This document shows positions 51,186-61,390 of a DNA stretch of 64,000 nucleotides, piece after piece. Position 1 is the first letter of the stretch; every line of letters starts with the position of its first letter. The notes beneath the pieces are model-generated. The model did not search any database and had not been told where the DNA came from. It saw only the letters and a list, made by a program, of their open reading frames with translations. Source of the DNA: Lingula anatina (Eukaryota > Brachiopoda > Lingulata > Lingulida > Lingulidae); the NCBI RefSeq assembly GCF_001039355.2, contig NW_019775458.1:263655-327654 (forward strand). Direction: 5' to 3'. The position numbers were made by a program, and so were the translations under genes.

Positions 51186-51364
51186 GAGGTCGCATTCAGA
51201 ACAGTGGACTAACTAGTCCGAGGGTCAAATATGGCGACCCAATAAAAAGCTTGCCGTCTTATCCGCTAATAGACACTGAATAGATTCCCCATGAGAAAGT
51301 ATTCAAGTGGGTCGGCCATATTTTACCCTCGGACTAGTTAGCACACTGTTCTGAATGTGGCCTT
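51186..51364. mobile_element. Foldback/MITE with arms of about 55 bp
   Basis: The left arm has CATTCAGAACAGTG, ACTAACTAGTCCGAGGGT and AAATATGGC. The right arm reads as their reverse complement, ending in CACTGTTCTGAATGTGGCC. The centre is about 65 bp. There is no open frame. Confidence 0.85.
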
Positions 51365-52553
51365 ACATTGATGGCCTGCTGAAGACAACAGGTCGGAGCG
51401 GAAGGCTCAGATTTTAAGCTGAGGACTCCAGTACCGGAGAGCAACGGTCGAGTCGGTGATGATGAATATAATGATGATGATAGAGGTGATGGTGGCATTA
51501 GCTGCATAAATTAAATGTCGTTTGTTAGTAATTCTAGTTAAAATATAATAATAAAATTATATTGAACCTGCTGTTTGTCTTCTCTTGTTTATGTCTGTTC
51601 AAAAGAATTAAATGGATAACTTTTTATTTCGCTTTCACCGCGAGTTAGAATAAATCTAGGGTAACACATCAACCACATTGTACAAACTATATCCGATAGA
51701 CGATGTTTTATTACTGGACACACATAAACTCGTGCACGATGAATTGTCTATAATGGCACGTCATATGGTATTCTGTGATTATCAAATTATTCTTACACGA
51801 TGTAAAGGGTCGTCTGTTATTTCATCATTTTTGATTCACTGTTCCAAGTCATCTTACTTCATCATTTGTCGGCCTCGAATCATTCGCATTATGCCCTGTA
51901 CACATGTACATGTATTGAAACAAAAAGTTGATAAAAACAAGTACTGGTATATATACCCTGTCTGTAATGGACATAAAAAGTATTTGTTGACTTGTGACCT
52001 TTTTATAATTTTAGGCTACATCACTTCTTTTACAGGCCTTAATTTATGTCTTCGTCGTCAAACAAATCTCCAATTTCCTGTATACATGTTAAACAGTCTT
52101 CATGGGTGATACTGGCAAACGTCACAGCTGATGTTGAAGTCACAGGTGCTGACGTCACAACTGCGGGCTGTGAAAACGCTGCACTCGAAACCTGCAATTT
52201 AACAATTAATCAATTAATTGAAAATTTATTTAAACCTCATCACAGTTTTATTACTGAATTAAACCATTTCCATGATTTTCCAAATGGATTCAGAAATCTG
52301 TTTGCCTGCTCGTTTGTTATCAAAGCTACTAGTGCAATGTTCTGGGGGTGCTACATGTACATGTATATGTGGTACGTACTTGCTAACATTCGCATATTCA
52401 TATTCACCTCATAGGCGCACATGTAGTAGCATAGGGCCGGGGGGGGGGGCTTTCGTGCGTTAACTCTCATGTTTATGTATAATATCAAAGTTAAAAGGGA
52501 CAGCCTATTATAATGCCAGAGGGAACAATTTCCTAGTCACTATTCGACTAATA

Positions 52554-52799
52554 CTACAGTGTATGTACCAGTGCCAGTTTTTGTTGTGCCCTCTCCGCCC
52601 GTAGTTTCATTCCGTGTTTCCTAAGCATCAACCCCAAGGCTTCTATGGGGTCTTGAGGACGTTGTTCCACCAATATTGTTAAGGCCATAACAAGGCATTC
52701 GGCAAGATCCTGAAGATAATGTGTGTCCCTGAGGGTCGTGTCACCTGTGTCCCTTGTAGGCCTACCACCCGTAGAATCGGTCTTTTTTTCATTTTCCAT
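52554..52799 (-). CDS. Small Dpy-30-motif protein (81 aa)
   Basis: An intact single-exon frame runs from ATG 52799 to TAG 52554. Residues 1-25 are hydrophilic (KK, TGG, RPTRD). Residues 26-62 read YLQDLAECLVMALTILVEQR then PQDPIEALGLMLRKHG. This fits the Dpy-30 helix-turn-helix dimerisation motif: the ERP.(D/N)PIE.L...L segment is diagnostic. A basic/Gln tail follows. Dpy-30 motifs occur in the H3K4 methyltransferase core subunit DPY30 and in ciliary or axonemal proteins (DYDC1/2, NME5, AK7), where they dock onto amphipathic helices of partner proteins. The short tail with few other features fits a DYDC-like protein better than DPY30 itself. The assignment to one subfamily is not secure. It is divergent from POGLUT1 with 414 bp between the ATGs, so it probably shares a promoter. 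Confidence 0.7.
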   Translation of the reverse strand: MENEKKTDSTGGRPTRDTGDTTLRDTHYLQDLAECLVMALTILVEQRPQDPIEALGLMLRKHGMKLRAERAQQKLALVHTL

Positions 52800-53213
52800 C
52801 ACATTTTGCAGCTTTATTGTATCAGCTACATTTTATGTAGTCATGAGACTGAATCATATTCTGCTCGAAAATTGCTTTACTCATTTCGCACAATTTTCAA
52901 TTATATTCCGAATATTTATGTTCTGTTATACTGTTGGTCGGGCTCGAAAGTGTGGTCGTACTCGATGTGAAATAACCTTTAACTCCACGTGAAAATAAAG
53001 TGTGTGTCCTCAACTTTCCATCTATGTCAGATGTAAATATTCAACTGCGTGTCAAATGATCCCAATAACTTTGGTCACATCATTCCTGAATTTTTCTAGT
53101 ACTCAGCCGAGTTCCCTGCGCCTACTTGCTCTGTTAATCTCACATGGCGTCATTGGTTACCGCCACTCTTTTGACAAAGAAGTTTAGAAAAAGAGCATTT
53201 CCGGTGTGAAGCG
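52800..53213. promoter_or_regulatory. Putative bidirectional promoter between the Dpy-30 gene and POGLUT1
   Basis: 414 bp separate two divergent start codons. On the POGLUT1 side are an ATTGG (inverted CCAAT) at 53152-53156 and TTTCCGG (ETS-type) at 53198-53204, with no TATA box. This is the usual layout of a housekeeping bidirectional promoter. Transcription start sites are not visible from sequence. Confidence 0.45.
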
Positions 53214-56200
53214 ATGGACACGCTGCTGAGGATCGTCGGAGCGGTGGCGATACTTTTACTTCTAAATGTCGAGACGTCGATCTCAGATAAAGAAACCAAG
53301 ACAGGTAAATATCGCTGAATTCGCATTTGAACTGTTTTGCTATTTCATTTGATGGAATTTTCTTGGTTTGGTGTTACACCGGTCGCCGAATCGTCGCCCC
53401 TGTTTGAGCCCGTGTCTGCTTGTGCAGCTGCTGCAGTTTGCCTGTGCTACATGTATATTTACACGCTATGTCTACATGTAAACTGCAGCAAAAATGTTAC
53501 AGAGTAAGGTCTAACATTGCCGCAAGTCACAGTGCTATTTATTGTTGCTGTTTATGCATTGAGGGAAATGTAGGTTATGTCACTGGCCATTGTATTGCTG
53601 TTATCCAATTATTGTAATAATTAAAATATTGGTAATGACCTTGCTAAGCTTACGTTTATGTATTAGTACATGTGTGTTTGTCATTATATTTTTGACTCAT
53701 TATTTTTTTCATGGTTTTGAGAAAAAAAAACAAATCAGTGTAACTTTAATTGAAAAGAGTAAACAGTACCGTTATCCTGGCAAAGCTTAGGAATGAATTT
53801 TTTTAAATAATTAATTAAATTTTGTAAGTCATGTCAAAGTTGTACATGATTTTTAGTGTTTAAGAGAAACTCAAGTCAGAATTTGCTACCCATTTTAATA
53901 AAAATCAATTCAAACTGGAATGCTGTGGAGCAATTGTTGTCACTTTTTGCATAGCCACTATTGTGTTTTAGCCACATCTTGTGTTATAAGTTTACTGAAT
54001 ATATTCATTTCTGCACACCAAAGATGAAGGTACCAACATCTTTACTGCTGGCATATATCCATTATGTATTTCCATTATCATCAAAAGTAAAGCTGTTCTT
54101 AAGTGGTTTGACCTTTGGATACTAGTAGGCAGTTTCTAAAGAGATGAAACAATTAATTTTTATCATCACTGCTGAGGATACCACGAAAAACCTATTTCAG
54201 TGTATTTCCAATGTTTTTTTTTTTTCATTTTCTTTACCAAACATGTACCAAACAATGCTTACAGAACAGGTCAAGACTTAAGATTCTTGATAATATAAAA
54301 TATTTACTTATTGAGCATAGCTATTGTTATTATTGTTGTTGTTGTGTTTGTAGATCCTCGATGGGAAAAATATTACAAGAAAATTGAAAATGCGGTGAAA
54401 AATTATAAGGAGTGTATCCAGGAAGATTGTTCCTGCCATGCAGAGTAAGTACTATATATTATAGTCTACATACTATGAAATATCACAAGGGAAAAGGCAT
54501 GCATGAAAACACTTCAAAGATGGCCTACATTCCTACGCTTACTACATACTCTGGAGAAGTAAATACTGAGGGAGATTATGCCATGTTGGTAGTAGTGAGC
54601 TTTCTGTGTCCTCTATAAGGTGTATTATCAATTGTGCAAACACATTCATGTGAAGAATGCTTACTAGTACACCAGCATCAAGCAAGATTAAATGTTTGGA
54701 ATTATTATTTTATAATTTTAGCAATAGAATAACACATAATTTGTTGAGAATATTACTGAGTGCAACTTAAAATGCTCACAATGTACAGCCATGTGATTTT
54801 CATGTAGCAAATTTTAAATAAAAATTTCCTGAAAACTTAAATAATTCCCCCTTAATCCAAGATAAACCCTTCCCAATATTGTTAAGGAAATTATTATCGT
54901 TTAACTTTTTTTTGAGTTCTGTATTTTTTTCTGTCATTGACTTTCCCAATAATTCACCCATCTCTTTCTCACATGTAAGATTTCAAACAAAAGTGTTTGA
55001 TGCTTTGGTTAGTCCAAAGATTCATGTCAATTCACCGTATAGATCTTTAAGGAAAAATAAGTATTATTACTGAAGATCTACTTTACAGATGTCATATATA
55101 ATCCAGTTATATATGACATCTGTAAAGTAGATCTTCAGAGATGCATCATTAATAATACTTATGATTTGGTTAGTTAACATTATGATTTGATTGCAGGGTT
55201 ATTGAGGAAGACTTGGCAGTATGGAAGAAAGCAGGAGGAATCTTGAAAGAAAAATTTGATGCTGCCAAAGAACGTGGTACTCACTACCAAATCATCAACC
55301 ACAAGCTGTATAGAGAGGATGACTGCATGTTTCAATTTAGGTAAGTCCAAGTGAAGTTAAATATATCTTTATGTCAGGTAAAATTAGATTAGATAAGTTG
55401 TGTCAAGACCTACATTTACATATTAAAGGTTTCACATTTTTGTCAAAAATTTATTATATTTATACAAGATGTTGCTCTCCCAGAAAACAGAATATCAAAA
55501 GATGCCCACTACTATTTCTTGTACAATACATGCTCAAAACTTCTCAATCAGCTCTGGTATAAGGTCACATTTTAAATTGTGCAAGTAGCAACAAAAAGGG
55601 CAGTGAAACAAGTGATGGTTTGATCAATACTGTACTAACAGTCACACTACATAGTCATAATTTTTTCAGTCTCACATAGAGTTTTCATATATGACATTTT
55701 TTGTTGTAAGTTTCCTAATATAATTGAGGTAATCTATGTACATATATATGCAATTATTTTTATTCTTCTGCTGGACTTTATCTTAAATTACTGATTTAAA
55801 TTTGTAGTGAATATTACATTGTATGACATTGTTTCATCATTCTGAGAACTTCCATTGGTAATTTTTATCATCTTATTTCAGATGTAGTGGTGTAGAGCAC
55901 TTTGTTCTGGAACTTATTAAAAAACTTCCTGACATGGAGTTTATACTGAACACACGGGACTATCCACAGTCACCCAAGTATTGGGATCCCTTGCCTGTGT
56001 TTTCATTTAGTAAGGTAGATATATATTTGTATATATATTTAGAATCAAACTCTTCTTTCTTTTTCGTAAGTCAGATTAATTTATTTGGTATTATTTTAGC
56101 AAATTAATAATATTATAGTGTATGTTTGATGCCAATCATGTTTTTATATGAAGCATAATTATTGGTTGTTAAGTTTTATTTATATAAATTGGTAAACTAA

Positions 56201-59200
56201 TTGAACATTTATTTATTTTATTAGTGATTCATGTTTTTATTTTATCATTTATTTATATTGCTGTCCACTTGGAAACTATTTATGCTTTCCGTTATAAAAT
56301 ATATAAATGAATATTGCTGTACCTTTAACAACATTAATTTTCGATATCAGTAAGTAAATTTGTATTGCATATATTATAATAATTATCAGGTGAGAAAAGA
56401 ACATCATGACATTATGTATCCAGCATGGACATTTTGGGAAGGAGGCCCCGCTGTGTGGCCAATTTATCCCACGGGCCTAGGACGCTGGGACCAGCAGCGG
56501 GATATTATCCCGAAGTAAGTGGCTCCCTCTCACAGATTTTTTATAAATCTTTTTATTTTTTTAGACTAAGGAGCAGTATGATATAATGTACCCTGCGTGG
56601 ACATTTTGGGAGGGAGGGCCTTTCATTTCGGTGTACCCCAAGGGCATAGGAAGGTGGGATCTCATGAGAAAGCTGATACCAGAGTAAGTTTTAAAGCCCC
56701 CCCCCCCCCAAAAAAAAAAAAAAAAAAAAAGAAAATAATAATAATAATAATAATAATCTGCTACCAACCCTGACCTTAATTTATTTACCAGCTGAATAAG
56801 TTTTGTTTCTTGGAAGTTGGAGGTTTAAAGATGCAATTTTTTAACAACTGTGCCCCTCCCACCCCCAAATTATCATACAGCCAACCCTGGGCTTAATCTA
56901 ACATGTGTTTTGTATATTATTTATGATATTTATGAGTGCCTTGGTCAAAATTTCAGTCAAAGATCTTGTTGTATTAAGCCCAGCTGGCTGCAGCTGTGAA
57001 TGAATCCTGGTCTATTGCTCAGATATAATATGTATTATGTTTTACTTTGTGTTTTTATCAGAAAAGCCGAACAGTGGCCGTGGGAGAAAAAGAAAAATCT
57101 TGGGTATTTCATAGGCTCACGCACCAGTGATGAGAGAGATCCGCTTATACTGCTTTCGCGAAAAAGGCCTGATCTGGTCGATGCACAATACACTAAAAAC
57201 CAAGCGTGGAAGTCAGACAAGGTAAGTGATTTGCCTCATTCATGAGGTTGAAATGAGGCATGTCTGTTATTGTCATTGTCTATTGTGTGTCTTTTTGCAT
57301 GTATTTTAATACACTTTTGTGGTGTGTTATGTTGTCACTTCATTGTGTATTGTGTTCTCACACATCTGTTACTATATATGTTATGTGCAAAATAATGGCG
57401 ATTTAGCAGGTAATTTTGAGAAAGACACCCTTTTAATGTTTTACTGTATGCAACAGGAAATATGGGCAGATTTTTCCTCCGTTATTTGAAGGAGAAAGGG
57501 GGGGAAAGGGAAGGCACTCAAAGTTAATATACTGACAGTCAATGAAAACACATCATTTATTTATCAAATAATATTTAAAGTTCCTTTGGAACATTAAGAA
57601 AATAACAGTTTCTGTGTGAAATATGACCCATTATTCAGTCAAACAAGGTGACTCTCTTATGACCAAACAAGTGCATTTGTACTCATTTATATGGTTGGAA
57701 TCGATTCTCGGTAAAAAGGTACAAGAAAGTTTTCTGATGCGTTTTTATTGACTGTCAGTATATTTGCATTATAAGAAATTGGATGCCTGGTGTTGCATTG
57801 AGTTTGACTGTACTAGTAGGTGTGTATAAACACGCCCTGTGTACTGGGCGCTATTTCCTCTTTAAGTAATCAGTTTACCTGGTATGTTATCTGTTTTGTT
57901 TACAAAAAATATTGACCTAACCCACATTTGAACCTATGTCTGATATGGCTTTGGTAAGAGTTTTAATCTAAATACCTCTTCACACATATAGCGCCTAGGC
58001 TGAGAGATACATAATGAGATGTGAAAATCATATGCTGTAGACATTGCTTAACTCATTGCCCTATAACTTGAATCATCAGATATAATGATAAAATTTTGGG
58101 GTATATGTTTTCTTCATTATAAGGTGAATTTTGTGTTTATCACCCAACCAGAACCTTCTCTTAATTCAAACAAATTTTCAGCTCCCAAATTGTCCAAGTT
58201 ACGCAAAGACCTCTGTATATATACTGTGAAATGTTATATATGAATTATATTAACTGAGGAAGTAATTTCAAATGCATTCTACAATATTGTAGAATCCAGA
58301 CACAGTTTGCCAGGCCTGACTTTCAATATTTTTATACTTTTTATTAGAATTGTTTATTTTTTTATATTTAAAACATATACCACAGTCATGAAATAGCCAG
58401 TTAAGGATTCTGGTCATCATTCCAGGACACGCTCCATATGCCCCCGGCCCAGGAGGTCAAGCTGGAGGACCACTGTCCATACAAGTAGGTAGCTGTAAGG
58501 GGCTCTGCAAGACCATTTCTTTATATCTAGGACTGCCCAGTTTCATGCAAGACTGAAAGTCTGATTTAGTGCAGGATCCTCTGAAAAGGACTATAAAATT
58601 TACAGTTCATAGCTATTGCTTACTTTTCATACAATAGGTACAATCATAAATGAAAATTATCTAACACAAGCTAAAAAACTTTCATACAGTTAGCTCATGG
58701 CCAACCTAGACGCAGGTCTTCATCAGACTGATGTGAGTAGTTGTTATTACTCACTGACTGCAAGGTGGTATAGCGACCAGGGCCACCTTACAAATGTCAA
58801 AGTTGAAATTTTGCACTTTAACTTTAAGCCTGCTTTCAGTCTTAAAATTTTTTGTGAAGCAACATATATACTGAAATGGCTTACAAAAAATACTACAGAG
58901 AAGTATTTCTATTTCAACAAATTAATTTTAAATTAATTCTTGTTAATATTTGCTTCAGCAGTTTGCCCTTAGTCAATTTGCTTGTTCTCAAGAATGTAAT
59001 TATACCATTTCTTCGAAATATTAGTTAATTTTGGATACAGGTCTTTTAAATGAGCAGTGATGTGTATAAAAAAAGCATCTTATGATATTGTTTGTTTCTG
59101 TATTCAGTATTTAGCTGTAATTCTTAAAAGTTGCATAAACATGTAATTTCAGATATTTGTTCAACTTCCGTGGAGTAGCAGCCAGTTTTAGGCTAAAGCA

Positions 59201-60410
59201 TCTCTTCCTCTGCGACTCTGTGGTATTCCATGTCGGGGATGAATGGTTGGAGTTCTTCTATCCAGCAATGAAACCGTGGGTCCATTATATACCTGTGAAA
59301 CAAGATCTGTCCGATGTTCAGTAAGTATAATGCTTAAAATAATATCAATAATATTATTTATTAAACACTTATAGGGGGAATTCCATTTAAATCTTGATGT
59401 ATCTTGCAGAAATGAATACAAAAATTTTAAAAAAATACTGACACTAAAAAAACAGTATTAGTAAATTTACTTGACATTTAAACCACAAAAAAAAAAGCAC
59501 TTGGGATAAAGTACATTGTAAGTTACATTGTTTCTTTTCAGTTTTCACCTCTCTTATAATTAAAAGCAGTTTTTTTCCATAATTTTGGGGCATATATTAT
59601 TTGTCTAAGTTCCGTTGTTTCTTTTCAGTTTTCATCTGTCTTACAGTTAAAAGCAGTTTTTCCATAGTTTGGGGCATATTCATCTATTTTTGGAACAATT
59701 TAGTATTGATTCCCTTCTCTAAAAGCTTGGGTTTAGTAAAACAGGACGTCCAGCATGTCGCTCAGTAATACTTGGAAATGCCATTACACTTTTAAACTTC
59801 ATTTATCTTCAAAACAAAATGATGGTAATTTTGATTATTGCAATAAATATGTAATTCACCATTTATATTGTTTTTTGACATCAGAAAAATAATATTTATG
59901 CATGTTTGGCTCTAAGCTTACACTTTCCATTCATAACTTAATATCTTCAGGGAACTCCTGGAATTTGCACAAGCCAATGATGATGTTGTTAGAGAGATTG
60001 CTAAAAGGTGTGTATGTATAAAATAACGGCATACAATACTTGATATAAAGATTAAACAGTAATGCATATTATACGATGTGTCATTTTATAACAAAAAAAA
60101 AATAGATAAATTTTTTTTCAAGTCTTGATTTCTTTAATTTTGTACAAAGATCAGTAATCGGTAGTATTGCAACTGTTACCGTTTTCATTTATGGTAAATA
60201 TGGAAATAGCCTCTTTATCCATAAGTAATTATCTTGAAATCAATTCATTCCAGGGGACGTCAGTTTATATGGGACCACCTGAGAATGGAGGATGTGAAAT
60301 GTTACTGGGAAAAGCTCCTGAAACAATATGCCAAACTGTTGAAATTTAAACCAAAAAGAAACAAAAATTACAAGCAAATCAAACCAACAGCTGAGAGGGA
60401 TGAGCTCTGA
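53214..60410 (+). CDS. POGLUT1: Protein O-glucosyltransferase 1 (Rumi/CAP10 family), ten exons, 394 aa
   Basis: Exons are 53214-53304, 54354-54444, 55197-55340, 55882-56014, 56390-56514 (or 56565-56683), 57062-57221, 58426-58484, 59153-59320, 59951-60007 and 60254-60410. All have GT/AG borders and the joined frame is 1185 nt. This family transfers glucose (and sometimes xylose) from UDP-sugar to Ser in EGF repeats of Notch and other proteins in the ER. Residues 1-24 are a signal peptide ([12 protein letters not shown]). The CAP10 domain shows [15 protein letters not shown], where the DYP Asp is in the region of the catalytic base, then [76 protein letters not shown] and PWVHYIPVK. The C-terminus is RDEL, a KDEL-type ER retrieval signal; human ends in KTEL. 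Length matches human (392 aa). Exon 5 occurs in two versions. Confidence 0.97.
55070..55138. repeat. Perfect 31-bp inverted repeat with 7-nt loop
   Basis: Arms 55070-55100 and 55108-55138 are exact reverse complements, loop ATCCAGT. Outside them, ATAAGTATTATTA (left) and TAATAATACTTAT (right, about 11 nt further out) extend the stem. It lies in intron 2 of POGLUT1, 58 nt before exon 3. Confidence 0.95.
56390..56514 (+). CDS. POGLUT1: POGLUT1 exon 5a (canonical version)
   Basis: 125 nt, phase 0 in and phase 2 out, between AATTATCAG and GTAAGTGG. It encodes VRKEHH, then [14 protein letters not shown], then [14 protein letters not shown] and QQRDIIP. The [14 protein letters not shown] segment is the form conserved in vertebrate POGLUT1. 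Confidence 0.93.
56565..56683 (+). CDS. POGLUT1: POGLUT1 exon 5b (alternative version)
   Basis: 119 nt, phase 0 in and phase 2 out, between a pyrimidine-rich TTTTTTTAG and GTAAGTTT. It encodes TKEQY, then the identical [14 protein letters not shown], then [13 protein letters not shown] and LMRKLIP. It is two codons shorter than 5a overall. It is intact, has good splice sites, and joins exon 4 and exon 6 in frame. Its acceptor is only 50 nt after the 5a donor. Confidence 0.88.
56700..56757. repeat. Poly-C, poly-A and (AAT)n low-complexity run
   Basis: C10, then A20, then about seven AAT units immediately after exon 5b. Sequencing errors are likely here. Confidence 0.9.
57527..57763. mobile_element. 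MITE with 17-bp inverted ends in POGLUT1 intron
   Basis: Ends are ATATACTGACAGTCAAT and ATTGACTGTCAGTATAT, perfect over 17 bp, with GAAAAC/GTTTTT continuing inward. TA lies at both borders, which would suit a Tc1/mariner-type target (inference). There is no open frame. Confidence 0.85.
59528..59680 (+). repeat. Imperfect tandem repeat of about 87 bp in a POGLUT1 intron
   Basis: TTGTTTCTTTTCAGTTTTCA and AAAAGCAGTTTTT...CCATA...TTTGGGGCATAT occur twice, offset 87 bp. Each copy includes a TTTCTTTTCAG resembling a splice acceptor, but no coding sequence follows either. Confidence 0.8.
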
Positions 60411-60952
60411 TGTTATTTTCTCTTTATTTTATGCATTTTAAGCTTACTATAGTATGTCAATTTTTCTGTGACATCCAAGTATTGGAGGTTTGAAAGGGTC
60501 AAATTATTGTTGTGAATTACCACTTTTGATGACTTTTCAATACTTTGATCCATTAAGACAAAATTTCATTTATTTTAAACCAAAAATTTACTGCTATTTC
60601 TTACTAGTAGGCTTGTTAAGGGGTCAAATGCTGCATTTTATAGTACAAATATCTAACTTGGCATAAATGTTCCTTGGGCCAAAAGAAAATTTTTTATCCA
60701 AAGAGACGCGCTCTATCGATTCATTAATTAGCATAAATTATGCAAATTAGGTGCCAGAATATATAATATTTCATATTCCCATTACTTTTTGGCCTAGAAA
60801 CGTGTAAAGATTATCAAACCTGACTAAATTAGGGACAAGGAACCCATTTTTGATCATTTGGAAGCAATTGGTGGCCATTTTGTGCCTCAAATCCAAGATG
60901 GCCGCCACCCGCCATTTTGAAAGTGGCCATTTTGCTATTTTATGTTGAATTT
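60411..60952. other. POGLUT1 3' flank with part of a dispersed module
   Basis: Contains the POGLUT1 3' UTR without a clear AATAAA near the stop. From about 60840 a module with GGTGGCCATTTTGTGCCTCA and CCAAGATGGCCGCC begins; the same module recurs in the foldback that follows. Confidence 0.5.
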
Positions 60953-61390
60953 TGAAGCGTTTGGTCTATATATTTATTGATATATATATATATCGATTCC
61001 TACTATTTTGGGGGTGAAAAAGTCATTTTTGATATTGTTTTGGTGATAGTAGGTGATTTGAATGGACAAAGAGGGTGTTTTAAGTGCCTACCAAGATATG
61101 TGTGAACGCTGCAAAACCATGCATATTGATAACCCGTATTCAAATATATCTCAGTGCAATTTTTTGTTATATACCATTTCTATTGGACTATATTATGAGC
61201 AAAAAAAACACATTTTTACCATTATGGAGGCCATTGGTGGCCGTTTTATCCCTCAAATCCAAAATGGCCACCAAAACCATTTTGAACTTGAGCATAATTC
61301 GCCATTTTGAAACTACATGTACTACATCTTTGTAAATGAGTAATACCTCGTTTTATATTATTTTCTGGTGCAGAATACATTATTTGTTTC
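60953..61390 (+). repeat. Left arm of a 3-kb foldback repeat
   Basis: From TGAAGCGTTTGGTC to CATTATTTGTTTC, about 438 bp. This is the reverse complement of 63577-64000 with scattered mismatches and small indels. It contains a module with ATGGAGGCCATTGGTGGCCG and CAAATCCAAAATGGCC. Open frames through it (61062-61335) are not conserved in the other arm. Confidence 0.9.

Larger units (their letters stand above)
48401..52553. other. Intergenic between viperin and the Dpy-30 gene
   Basis: No gene is supported. It contains the N gap at 49986-50368, a foldback element at 51186-51364 and dense taggcctac words near 49125-49400. A poly-G run lies near 52439. Confidence 0.55.

Noticed and set aside
59528-59680. 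Repeated TTTCTTTTCAG considered as alternative acceptors for a duplicated exon
   Set aside because: No coding sequence follows either copy; exon 9 has its own acceptor at 59950.
61062-61335. Two frames of about 82 codons in the left foldback arm
   Set aside because: Neither frame is kept in the inverted copy at the window end, so they are not coding.
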